Of a stretch of 64,000 nucleotides of DNA, positions 32,531-39,944 are shown piece after piece. The stretch is from Chloroflexota bacterium (GTDB lineage: Bacteria > Chloroflexota > UBA6077 > FW602-bin22 > CADDYW01): NCBI GenBank assembly GCA_021324795.1, contig JAJPIK010000040.1:1-64000 (forward strand), read 5' to 3'. The notes beneath the pieces are model-generated. The model was not told the DNA's origin, searched no databases, and saw nothing but the letters and a program-made list of their open reading frames with translations. Each line of letters begins with the position of its first letter. The stretch's first letter is position 1. The translations under genes and the position numbers were made by a program.

Positions 32531-33516
32531 TAAGATGATAAGGCTGCCGTGGCCACGGCAGCTCTTACATCATCCCAGTAGCTCGCGGGCAGTTCGGCGT
32601 GGCACGGGATGGCGAGCCAACCCGTGTAAAACGGTGGCGCTGTTTCAATACTATGACTCGCAAAGCATTGGCTGGCGGCGAACTGTTTAGCTAAACGAAC
32701 GCGGTAAACTTGCGGGACTACGCCCGGCGGCAAGCGATCGAGACCACCGAGCCCGAAGCCGCCGATCAGCCGATCGAGGCGATGCCAGTTGCGGATCTGC
32801 TGTGCGCTTCGTTCCTTCGCCTCTTCCAGTAAGCGAGACCCCCAATCTTCATGGAACGACCCTGATGCAGTAGCTCCTGGTCCGCTCTCGCTCAGTCCCA
32901 TAGATCTGGACGCCAGCAGGCCGCCCATTGGTACTGGAAACAGCTTCGGTAAGGAAAAGGTAACGGTTGCTCCTGCCTTCGCTAGCTCAACGCCGTGATT
33001 GAACGCGTGGGCGCAGTCGTGGACGAGCGTCCAGTTCCGTCTTTGCGCCTCCCGCTCGATGAGCTTGGACGCAGGGTGCGGGAAACCCCATTCGTGGACG
33101 AGCAAAACGCCACGCGTTCGTTCAGACGGCGACTCTGCTGGCCGAGCAGACCAACTGACCGCTTCGGCAACGCATGGCGTCAACCGACGCAGCGGCGTTC
33201 CGAACGAACTGGTAATCCATACTTCGCTATCCGCGGGCAGGTGAGCAAAAGCAGTGGCGATTGCCGCCCGGCCAGAGGGCATCGTTCGCCACTGAACCGT
33301 CAGCAGAGTAAAGACGTGAGGACGGTGCTCCCAGTCAATGGTAAAAGCAATAGATTGCTCGGGCGCGGCATTCCGCCACTTCGAGCCAGGCCACAGTGGA
33401 TACCGAAACGTGGATGAGGTCGCCGCGCGGGGGAATATGGCGGTGATCAGTGCTTCGCCGCCTGTTCGTACATGTCTAGCCCCTCCTGGAGAGTGGTCCA
33501 AGCGAGCATAGCACAC
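32530..33516 (-). CDS. DegT/DnrJ/EryC1-like PLP-fold protein at the end of the suf operon
   Basis: Up to 328 residues; the start is uncertain. The GTG at 33516 lies inside sufU; a CTG at 33450 overlaps the sufU stop (CTGA) and has AGGCGG ahead. The middle matches the PLP aspartate and lysine regions of the DegT aminotransferase family in weakened form: WTLVHDCAHAFNHGV, then TVTFSLPKLFPVPMGGLL. The N-terminal PSGRAAIATAFAHL fits the start of the fold. A sugar aminotransferase is unexpected in an Fe-S operon, so a different substrate or loss of activity is possible. The last bases include a palindrome. Confidence 0.62.
   Translation of the reverse strand: MCYARLDHSPGGARHVRTGGEALITAIFPRAATSSTFRYPLWPGSKWRNAAPEQSIAFTIDWEHRPHVFTLLTVQWRTMPSGRAAIATAFAHLPADSEVWITSSFGTPLRRLTPCVAEAVSWSARPAESPSERTRGVLLVHEWGFPHPASKLIEREAQRRNWTLVHDCAHAFNHGVELAKAGATVTFSLPKLFPVPMGGLLASRSMGLSESGPGATASGSFHEDWGSRLLEEAKERSAQQIRNWHRLDRLIGGFGLGGLDRLPPGVVPQVYRVRLAKQFAASQCFASHSIETAPPFYTGWLAIPCHAELPASYWDDVRAAVATAALSS
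32543..32562. terminator. Perfect GC palindrome at the suf operon end
   Basis: GCTGCCGTGG directly followed by its complement CCACGGCAGC, 20 bp in all, flanked by AAG and CTCTT. It lies within the last codons of the DegT-like gene and could stop transcription on either strand. Confidence 0.45.
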
Positions 33517-33887
33517 TTGATCCGCACCGGATACTTCCGTACGCCTTGGAGCGCCTCCACGTCGCCGAAGCCATCCAGAGAAACGGCGTCACCCCGCATC
33601 ATCGCCTTGAAGGCTTCGACGAGCTCACGCGCCTTGGCGACTTCCTTGCCCTTGACTGCCTCGGTAAGCATGGACCCCGAGGCCTGGCTAATCGAGCAGC
33701 CTCGTCCCTGGAATCGAATATCGGCAACCCGTCCGTCTTTCAGATCGAGAGAGATCTCAATCTCATCGCCACAGAGCGGATTGTGACCCCGGTTGGCCAC
33801 GTCGGGATGGTCGAGACGGCCCTGATTACGGGGATTCTTGTAGTGCTCGAGAATCACTTCTCGATAGAGCTCATCTAACCCCGGCAC
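33447..33887 (-). CDS. sufU: Fe-S cluster assembly sulfur-transfer protein SufU
   Basis: 146 residues from GTG 33887, overlapping the sufS end by 17 nt. It has the three conserved Cys sites of the IscU/SufU fold: NPLCGDEIE, GRGCSISQASGSM and IKCAMLAWTTL. Between the second and third lies the extra segment (about 20 residues, VEAFKAMMRGDAVSLDGFGD) that marks the SufU subfamily, a zinc protein that takes persulfide sulfur from SufS. It follows sufS in the operon as in Firmicutes and Actinobacteria. Confidence 0.95.
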   Translation of the reverse strand: MPGLDELYREVILEHYKNPRNQGRLDHPDVANRGHNPLCGDEIEISLDLKDGRVADIRFQGRGCSISQASGSMLTEAVKGKEVAKARELVEAFKAMMRGDAVSLDGFGDVEALQGVRKYPVRIKCAMLAWTTLQEGLDMYEQAAKH

Positions 33888-35109
33888 CGCTAAAAATCCC
33901 CCTGACTAGATTCAAAGACCGCGTGAAAACGTCGACTTCTTCGTCGGTGTTATACAGATAGAAACTAGCGCGCACCGTGGCGGGAACGCCAAGCCGCTTC
34001 ATCAATGGCTGACAGCAGTGGTGGCCGGCTCGAATTGCCACCCCTTCCTGATCGACGATCGTGCTGACGTCGTGCGGATGGACGTCAGCATAATAAAATG
34101 ATACCACGCCGCCGCGCAGCCCGGGATCAGACGGACCGAATAGCCGAACCTCACGCTGCTCGTGGAGTTTCTCGAGGGCGTAGGTGGTTATTGCCAGCTC
34201 GTGGGCTCGCACGTTATCCATGCCGACCGTCGAAAGGTAATCGACGGCTGTTCCCAGGGCAATGACGTCGCCGATGTTTGGCGTTCCCGCTTCGAAACGT
34301 TCGGGCACATCTGCCCACGTCGAGTGGTCGAGGTATACCTCCCGGATCATCCCACCGCCGCCAAACAGCGGATCGAGCGATTCGAGGAGTTCCGTCTTGG
34401 CGTAGAGTACTCCCACGCCGGTCGGACCAAGCATCTTGTGACCAGAAAAGGCCAGGAAGTCGCAGTCGAGGTCGTTCACATCGGTCGATAGATGGGGCAC
34501 ACTCTGCGCACCGTCCACGAGCAGCTTCGCGCCCTGAGCGTGGGCCAGTCGACCAAGCTCCGCCACTGGATGAATTGTCCCGAGAACATTTGACATATGA
34601 GCAACGGCGACCAGCTTGGTCTGCGGACCAATGATTCGACGCGCGGCGTCGAGATCTAACGTGCCTTCATCGGTAATGGGAATCGCTCGGATTGCTGCCC
34701 CAGTTTGTTCAGTGATAAGGTGCCAGGGGACGAGATTGCTATGGTGCTCGGCTTCGGTCACGACGATCTCGTCGCCCGGCTTCAGGCTGGTTCGGCCCCA
34801 CGTCCAGGCCACGATGTTGATTGCCTCGGTCGTGTTTCGAACAAAGACGATCGAACGGGCTGAGCGCGCGCCGATGAACCGAGCTACCTTGGCGCGGGCC
34901 TCCTCGTATTCCCGGGTGGCCTCTTCGGCAAGGGTGTGAATGCCCCGGTGAATGTTCGCATTGGTATTCTCATAGTAACTGACCAGAGCGTCAATTACCG
35001 CCCGCGGCTTTTGCGACGTGGCAGCATTATCCAAGTAAACGAGAGGTTTCCCGTTTACCTGGCGCTTCAGAATTGGAAAATCTTCGCGAACGCGCTGCAC
35101 GTCAAGCAT
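33871..35109 (-). CDS. sufS: Cysteine desulfurase SufS
   Basis: 412 residues from ATG 35109. SufS takes sulfur from cysteine as a persulfide with PLP as cofactor. Key sites: LVYLDNAATSQKPRAVIDAL, the region TEAEHHSNLVPWHL with the PLP-stacking His, FLAFSGHKMLGPTGVGVLYA with the PLP lysine, and the persulfide cysteine loop IRAGHHCCQPLMKRLG. It belongs to the type II (SufS/CsdA) group. It stands between the Rieske gene and sufU in the suf operon. Confidence 0.97.
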   Translation of the reverse strand: MLDVQRVREDFPILKRQVNGKPLVYLDNAATSQKPRAVIDALVSYYENTNANIHRGIHTLAEEATREYEEARAKVARFIGARSARSIVFVRNTTEAINIVAWTWGRTSLKPGDEIVVTEAEHHSNLVPWHLITEQTGAAIRAIPITDEGTLDLDAARRIIGPQTKLVAVAHMSNVLGTIHPVAELGRLAHAQGAKLLVDGAQSVPHLSTDVNDLDCDFLAFSGHKMLGPTGVGVLYAKTELLESLDPLFGGGGMIREVYLDHSTWADVPERFEAGTPNIGDVIALGTAVDYLSTVGMDNVRAHELAITTYALEKLHEQREVRLFGPSDPGLRGGVVSFYYADVHPHDVSTIVDQEGVAIRAGHHCCQPLMKRLGVPATVRASFYLYNTDEEVDVFTRSLNLVRGIFSGAGVR

Positions 35110-35170
35110 TATTGGGCTCCTGGTCGTAGCGAGTGACGAGTTTCAAGACTACGAGCACTTCAATCTACCT

Positions 35171-35205
35171 TGTCACTGATTACTCATCACTCGTTACTTG
35201 TCACT
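35171..35205. repeat. Five tandem heptads between sufS and the Rieske gene
   Basis: TGTCACT, GATTACT, CATCACT, CGTTACT and TGTCACT follow each other without gaps (consensus nnTYACT). A complementary unit (AGTGACG, 35132-35138) lies upstream. The last heptad includes the stop codon of the Rieske gene. The same heptad makes up the inverted array at 15220-15270. Confidence 0.6.
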
Positions 35206-35512
35206 CAACTTCAACTTCGATGTCGTTGCCGACGACGCGGACCGGAAAGGTCTGGAGCCTGGTCACCGCGGGAAGGGCCAGGACCGCACCGGTACGCACG
35301 TTGAAACGCGCTCCGTGCATCGCGCACTCGACGATCTCTCCTTCAAGCTCGCCTTCCGACAATGAGGCCTCTTCGTGGGTGCAAATGTCACTGGTCGCGT
35401 AGAAGTTATCACCAACGTGAAAAATCGCGATCGGCTCGCCCTCGACGTCGAAGTACTTGCCGCTTCCTTCGGGAATCTCGTCAGTTTTCGCTACCCGGAC
35501 GAATCTGGCCAT
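35201..35512 (-). CDS. Rieske-type 2Fe-2S ferredoxin in the suf operon
   Basis: 103 residues from ATG 35512, 8 nt after sufD. The Rieske cluster ligands are clear: CTHEEASL (first Cys-x-His) and CAMHGARFN (second Cys-x2-His), 17 residues between. The small size and N-terminus (FVRVAKTDEIPEGSGKYFDV) match the NirD/bphF-like soluble ferredoxin group. Such a gene recurs in suf operons of several phyla, where it may supply electrons for cluster assembly or be a client; its role is not proven. Confidence 0.92.
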   Translation of the reverse strand: MARFVRVAKTDEIPEGSGKYFDVEGEPIAIFHVGDNFYATSDICTHEEASLSEGELEGEIVECAMHGARFNVRTGAVLALPAVTRLQTFPVRVVGNDIEVEVE

Positions 35513-35520
35513 CGCTCCGT

Positions 35521-36858
35521 TCAGTCTCCAATCTTTGCCGAAATTGTTTGGCGCAGCCGTTCGGCTACGCCTGCTAACGGAATACGCTCGAGAACCGGTT
35601 CGAAGAAACCTTCGACGATGACTCGCTTGGCGTCGGCTTCATTCAAGCCCCGAGTCCGCAAGTAGAACATCTGCTCCTCGTCGACCGGGGCGACCGTCGC
35701 GGCGTGAGTGCATCGCAGGTCGTTTGCCTCGATCTCGAGGTTGGGAATTGAGTCAGCGCGGGAATTATCGCTCAGCAATAAATTCCGATTGGTTTGGATC
35801 GCATCGGTCTTCTGGGCGACCTTCCGGGCGTGAATCAGGCCGGAGAATACCGAGCGCGCTTGATCGGTCAACGCGCCCTTATAGAGCAAATCGCTCGTCG
35901 TGTGCGGTGCCTGGTGATCTTGCAAGGTATGATGATCGAAAAACTGACGCTGGTTGCCAAACAAGACGCCGAGCATCTCGCCGAATGCACCGGGGCCCTG
36001 AAGGGCCGTCTCGACATTCGCTTTGTGGAAGCGCCCCCCGAAGGCGACGACCAGCGAGTTATAGCTACTGTCGCGACTCAACTGTGCCCGATTGATGCTG
36101 AAATTCCAGACGTGACGCCCCCATTCCTGGAGGGTGATGTAACGAACGCGCGCTCCCTGACCGACAAAGACCTCCTGGACATTGGCCGAGACCGCTTGTT
36201 TCTCAAAGGTTGGACTGCTCCACTGATCGATCAACACGACGTCGGAATCCGGCTCGGCGACGATCACCGTGTGAGAGAAATTGCTCAGTCCGTCCTGGCT
36301 CAGCCAAGTGACCGCTTGGAGCGGCAAGCCGACCTCGACGCCGCGTGGCACGTATAGGAAGACGCCACCCGACCAGAATGCCGTGTTGAGCGCGCTGAAC
36401 TTGCTGTAATTCGCTGGAACGGCCTTCGCGAAGTAATGCTGGACAAGCTCGCCGTGCTCACGCGCTGCAGTCGCCAAATCGCAAAAGATCACACCCTTCT
36501 CGGCGAAATTGGCGCCCAAGGTTGCAAAGACGTTCGCGACGTCCTGCTGGACGAGCAGACCGCCCGTCTGATCCCCCGACACGGGCTGCTGTTGCAGATC
36601 AGTGGGAAGATTGGAAATCGACGCGACCGGTGAGGCCGGCTGAGTGAATGGGACGACCTCGGTTAGGCGTAGACCACGCACGTCCGTCCGTCGCCACTCC
36701 TCATCCTGAAGCGTCGGCATTGGAATAGTCTCAAAGGCTGCGAAGGCTTCCAGGCGTAAGGAACGCATCCAGGCTGGCTCCTGGTGTAGAGCCGAGATCG
36801 CCTCGACCGTGGCTCGATCCAGCCGTGCGTTCACCAGTGAATCCTGTAATTGGTTCAA
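35521..36858 (-). CDS. sufD: Fe-S cluster scaffold subunit SufD
   Basis: 445 residues from the start at 36858. The C-terminal beta-helix core carries the SufB/SufD pattern: GVFLYVPRGVEVGLPLQAVT, VIVAEPDSDVVLIDQWSSPT, SVFSGLIHARKVAQKTDAIQ, and the end block ADAKRVIVEGFFEPVLERIP. The N-terminus has PAWMRSLRLEAFAAFETIPM, the shared acceptor-like start. It pairs with SufB in the SufBC2D scaffold. It is more divergent from SufB than the core lengths suggest, as usual for SufD. Confidence 0.95.
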   Translation of the reverse strand: MNQLQDSLVNARLDRATVEAISALHQEPAWMRSLRLEAFAAFETIPMPTLQDEEWRRTDVRGLRLTEVVPFTQPASPVASISNLPTDLQQQPVSGDQTGGLLVQQDVANVFATLGANFAEKGVIFCDLATAAREHGELVQHYFAKAVPANYSKFSALNTAFWSGGVFLYVPRGVEVGLPLQAVTWLSQDGLSNFSHTVIVAEPDSDVVLIDQWSSPTFEKQAVSANVQEVFVGQGARVRYITLQEWGRHVWNFSINRAQLSRDSSYNSLVVAFGGRFHKANVETALQGPGAFGEMLGVLFGNQRQFFDHHTLQDHQAPHTTSDLLYKGALTDQARSVFSGLIHARKVAQKTDAIQTNRNLLLSDNSRADSIPNLEIEANDLRCTHAATVAPVDEEQMFYLRTRGLNEADAKRVIVEGFFEPVLERIPLAGVAERLRQTISAKIGD

Positions 36859-36894
36859 TCTTATTACTCCGGAGGATAGTGCTTGCCACGGTGG

Positions 36895-38304
36895 TTAGCC
36901 GACGGACCCTTCCATTTCGAGCTGGATCAGCCGGTTCATCTCGACGGCGTATTCCATCGGCAGTTCTTTGACGATCGGCTCGATAAAGCCGTTGACGATC
37001 ATCATCGTCGCCTCGTTCTCACTCAGGCCTCGGCTACGCAGGTAAAAGAGCTGTTCCTCACTGACCTTCGACACCGTCGCCTCGTGGCCGATGCTGACCC
37101 GGTCCTCTTCGATCTCGATGTACGGATAGGTATCGGTTCGGGATTCCTCGTCCATCAGGAGCGCGTCGCAGCGAACGTTCGACTTGACGTTCTCACAGCC
37201 CTTGTGCACCTTCAAGAGGCCCCGGTAGCTAGCCCGGCCGCCGAATTTGCTGATCGACTTGGAGGTGATTGCCGAGCTGGTATTCGGCGCACAGTGGACC
37301 ATCTTGGCGCCGGCGTCCTGATGCTGGCCCCGGCCCGCGAAGGCAATGGAAAGAACCTCGCCGCGTGCCCCGGGCTCCATCAAGTAAACGGCCGGGTACT
37401 TCATCGTCAGCTTCGAGCCAAGGTTGCAGTCGATCCACTCCATTGTCGCATCGCGGAACGCCTGAGACCGCTTAGTGACGAGATTGTAGACGTTGTTCGA
37501 CCAGTTCTGAATCGTCGTGTAGCGAACCCGAGCGCCTTCCTTAACGATGATTTCGACGACGGCGCTGTGCAGGCTATCCGACGAATAGGTCGGCGCGGTG
37601 CATCCCTCGACGTAATGGACGTAGCTGCCCGGCTCGGCGATGATCAAGGTCCGTTCAAACTGGCCCATATTCTGAGCATTGATCCGGAAATACGCCTGCA
37701 GCGGAATCTCGACTTTGACGCCAGCCGGTACGTAGACGAAGCTCCCACCGCTCCAGACGGCTGAGTTCAACGCCGCGAACTTGTTATCGTTCGGCGGAAT
37801 GATCGTCCCAAAGTACTGCCTGAAGAGGTCCGGATGCTCGCGCAGGCCGGTATCGCAGTCGCAGAAAATTACTCCTTTGCTCTCGAGATCCTTGCGGATC
37901 GAGTGGTAGATGACCTCGGACTCGTACTGCGCGCTGACACCCGCGAGAAACTTTCGCTCGGCCTGGGGAATGCCCAGGCGGTCGAAGGTCGTCTTGATAT
38001 ACTCGGGAACCTCTTCCCAGGTGCGACCCTGGCCTTCGGTTGGGCGCAGATAATAATAAATGTCGTCGAAATTGATCCCGCTCAGGTCTCCGCCCCACTT
38101 TGGCAATGGACGCGACTCGAAATATTCGAGCGCCTTGAGGCGGAAGTCGCGCATCCAAGCAGGCTCACCCTTGAGATAGGAGATCTCGGTGACGATCTCG
38201 CGGCTTAATCCCTTCCGCGACTTGAAGACGTATTGCTCGGGATCGTGAAAGCCGTACTTGTATTCCCCAAGACCAACGTCGAGGACTTCGGTAGCGTCTG
38301 CCAT
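36895..38304 (-). CDS. sufB: Fe-S cluster scaffold subunit SufB
   Basis: 469 residues from ATG 38304, 4 nt after sufC. SufB is the scaffold on which the cluster forms. Signatures: [80 protein letters not shown], and near the end [20 protein letters not shown] followed by [20 protein letters not shown]. The cysteine in HYVEGCTAP matches the conserved sulfur-accepting position. Length is normal. Confidence 0.97.
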   Translation of the reverse strand: MADATEVLDVGLGEYKYGFHDPEQYVFKSRKGLSREIVTEISYLKGEPAWMRDFRLKALEYFESRPLPKWGGDLSGINFDDIYYYLRPTEGQGRTWEEVPEYIKTTFDRLGIPQAERKFLAGVSAQYESEVIYHSIRKDLESKGVIFCDCDTGLREHPDLFRQYFGTIIPPNDNKFAALNSAVWSGGSFVYVPAGVKVEIPLQAYFRINAQNMGQFERTLIIAEPGSYVHYVEGCTAPTYSSDSLHSAVVEIIVKEGARVRYTTIQNWSNNVYNLVTKRSQAFRDATMEWIDCNLGSKLTMKYPAVYLMEPGARGEVLSIAFAGRGQHQDAGAKMVHCAPNTSSAITSKSISKFGGRASYRGLLKVHKGCENVKSNVRCDALLMDEESRTDTYPYIEIEEDRVSIGHEATVSKVSEEQLFYLRSRGLSENEATMMIVNGFIEPIVKELPMEYAVEMNRLIQLEMEGSVG

Positions 38305-38308
38305 AGCC

Positions 38309-39076
38309 TTACACCCCTTGCGGATTCAATGCTTCATTGATGATCCAGTCGTAGCCCCGGGCCTCCAGAGTCTCGACCAGGTCTTGCTGTCCTGAGCGAA
38401 CGATGCGACCGTCAACCAGAATGTGCACGAAATCAGGCTTGATGTAGTTGAGAATGCGCTGATAGTGCGTAATGATCAGGATGCCGAGGTTCGGACCGCG
38501 CAAGGCATTGACGCCTTCGGACACGGTGCGCAGCGCGTCGATGTCGAGACCGGAGTCAGTCTCATCCATAATCGCGATCTGCGGCTGAAGTAGTGCCATT
38601 TGCAGAATCTCGGCCCGCTTCTTCTCGCCACCGGAAAACCCATCATTCACGTAACGGCCAAAGAAAGAGTCGTCCATCTTCAGGAGAGCCATCTTCTCTT
38701 TGACCAGCTTGCGAAACTCGAGAATCGGCATGTCAGTGCCACGGATCGACTTCAACGACATGCGGAGGAAATTGGCGAGACTGACGCCGGGAATCGCGGT
38801 TGGATATTGGAAGGCAAGGAAGACACCACGGCGAGCCCGTTCGTCTGGCTCCAACTCCAGGATATCCTCACCCTTGAAAAGCACCTGCCCTTGGGTCACT
38901 TCATACTTCGGATGGCCCATCAATGTGTAGGCCAGAGTGCTCTTGCCCGAGCCGTTTGGCCCCATCAACGCGTGCACTTCACCGGTCGGAACGGTGAGGT
39001 TAACTCCCTTGAGGATCTCACGTCCTTCGACGCTTACGTGCAGATCCTGGATGACCAGCTCTGCGGTTTCTGCCAT
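38309..39076 (-). CDS. sufC: Fe-S assembly ATPase SufC
   Basis: 255 residues from ATG 39076; first gene of the operon. An ABC-type ATPase that drives shape change of the SufBD scaffold. Walker A is [20 protein letters not shown], the signature is [20 protein letters not shown] and Walker B is [20 protein letters not shown]. It is soluble and lacks any membrane partner, as expected. It is divergent from the SufR-like gene with a shared control region. Confidence 0.98.
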   Translation of the reverse strand: MAETAELVIQDLHVSVEGREILKGVNLTVPTGEVHALMGPNGSGKSTLAYTLMGHPKYEVTQGQVLFKGEDILELEPDERARRGVFLAFQYPTAIPGVSLANFLRMSLKSIRGTDMPILEFRKLVKEKMALLKMDDSFFGRYVNDGFSGGEKKRAEILQMALLQPQIAIMDETDSGLDIDALRTVSEGVNALRGPNLGILIITHYQRILNYIKPDFVHILVDGRIVRSGQQDLVETLEARGYDWIINEALNPQGV

Positions 39077-39132
39077 TGGCTACTCCCTCGAAGACCGTTC
39101 TTGCTTTCTCTGTCGCAGCTTGTACCACGTAA

Positions 39133-39162
39133 AGCATACAGGGGGCGTCTGTCTTTTGTCAA
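39133..39162 (-). promoter_or_regulatory. Promoter of the suf operon
   Basis: On the minus strand TTGACA (39157-39162), an 18-nt spacer and TATGCT (39133-39138). The -35 hexamer overlaps the candidate SufR operator, so repressor binding would block polymerase. Confidence 0.65.
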
Positions 39163-39173
39163 CCATTTGGTTT
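39160..39173. promoter_or_regulatory. Candidate SufR operator
   Basis: CAAC-CATTTG-GTTT, one base off the CAAC-N6-GTTG inverted repeat described for cyanobacterial SufR. Centred within it is the perfect repeat AACCA-TT-TGGTT. It lies between the divergent sufC and sufR promoters and overlaps the suf -35. Confidence 0.55.
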
Positions 39174-39183
39174 CTAAATACAG

Positions 39184-39213
39184 TTGACGAGGTGAAGCAA
39201 GCGTGGATATAAT
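39184..39213 (+). promoter_or_regulatory. Promoter of the sufR-like gene
   Basis: TTGACG (39184-39189), an 18-nt spacer and TATAAT (39208-39213). Transcription would start near 39220, which rules out the upstream GTG at 39203 as start codon. Confidence 0.65.
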
Positions 39214-39244
39214 GCAATTGAAAGTCCAGCTTCGAGGGACGTTG

Positions 39245-39886
39245 ATGCCCACTACGAACGTGCCCGGTCCGAAGGTGTCGGCTCGCCAACGGATCTTACA
39301 CCTTCTGAAGCGCTCGCGCGGTCTGACCGCCCAGGAGATTGCGCGAGAGCTTGGTATAACGGCAGTCGCGGTCCGTAAGCACCTGGATCGTATGCAGGAA
39401 GAAGGGCTAATCCTTCTGAGCACGCGAGCAGCGTTGCGTGGGCGTCCCGCTCTGGTCTACGCGCTCTCCGAATCCGGTGAGGCTTTATTCCCCCAACGCT
39501 ACGACCAGCTCTTGGTAGATGTGCTCGAAGATATCACCTTGCTCGAAGGCGAGGAAAAGCTTGTTCATCTTTTTCACTTGCGCAATGAGCGAGTTGCCCG
39601 GACGTATCAGATTCGCCTCCAGGACAAGCCGTTTTCGGAGGCGGTTCGGGAGCTCGCCCGGGCACGTGACGACGACGGTTACATGGCGAACGTCGAAGAA
39701 GGCGAGAGTGGGTTTATCATCTCCGAGCACAACTGCCCGATCTACGACGTCGCGCAGCGCTTCCCCCAGGCGTGCCAGTGCGAGCACGAGCTTTTCCAAC
39801 GCTTGCTGAACGCCAACGTGACCCGCGAATCGACACTGGTCGATGGCGCCCCGGCCTGTCGCTATCACATTCAGAGCGATGGCTAA
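39245..39886 (+). CDS. SufR-like Fe-S-sensing transcriptional repressor
   Basis: 213 residues from ATG 39245 with GAGGG ahead. The N-terminus is a winged helix-turn-helix of the DeoR/ArsR type (SARQRILHLLKRSRGLTAQE, then IARELGITAVAVRKHLDRMQ and GRPALVYALSESG). The C-terminal half carries cysteines in the order HNCPIYD, QACQCEHELF and PACRYHI, fitting the Fe-S ligands of SufR. SufR represses suf genes when its cluster is loaded. The divergent position next to sufC and the operator-like repeat support this role. Confidence 0.88.
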   Translation: MPTTNVPGPKVSARQRILHLLKRSRGLTAQEIARELGITAVAVRKHLDRMQEEGLILLSTRAALRGRPALVYALSESGEALFPQRYDQLLVDVLEDITLLEGEEKLVHLFHLRNERVARTYQIRLQDKPFSEAVRELARARDDDGYMANVEEGESGFIISEHNCPIYDVAQRFPQACQCEHELFQRLLNANVTRESTLVDGAPACRYHIQSDG

Positions 39887-39944
39887 GCTGTTCCTCTCCA
39901 GTTGGCGATGTCGTTGTCGGTAATAAGAGGCACGCGCGCCTCCC

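Noticed and set aside
36883..37764. A 293-residue frame antisense to sufB
   Set aside because: Shadow of the high-GC sufB gene; no recognisable domain.
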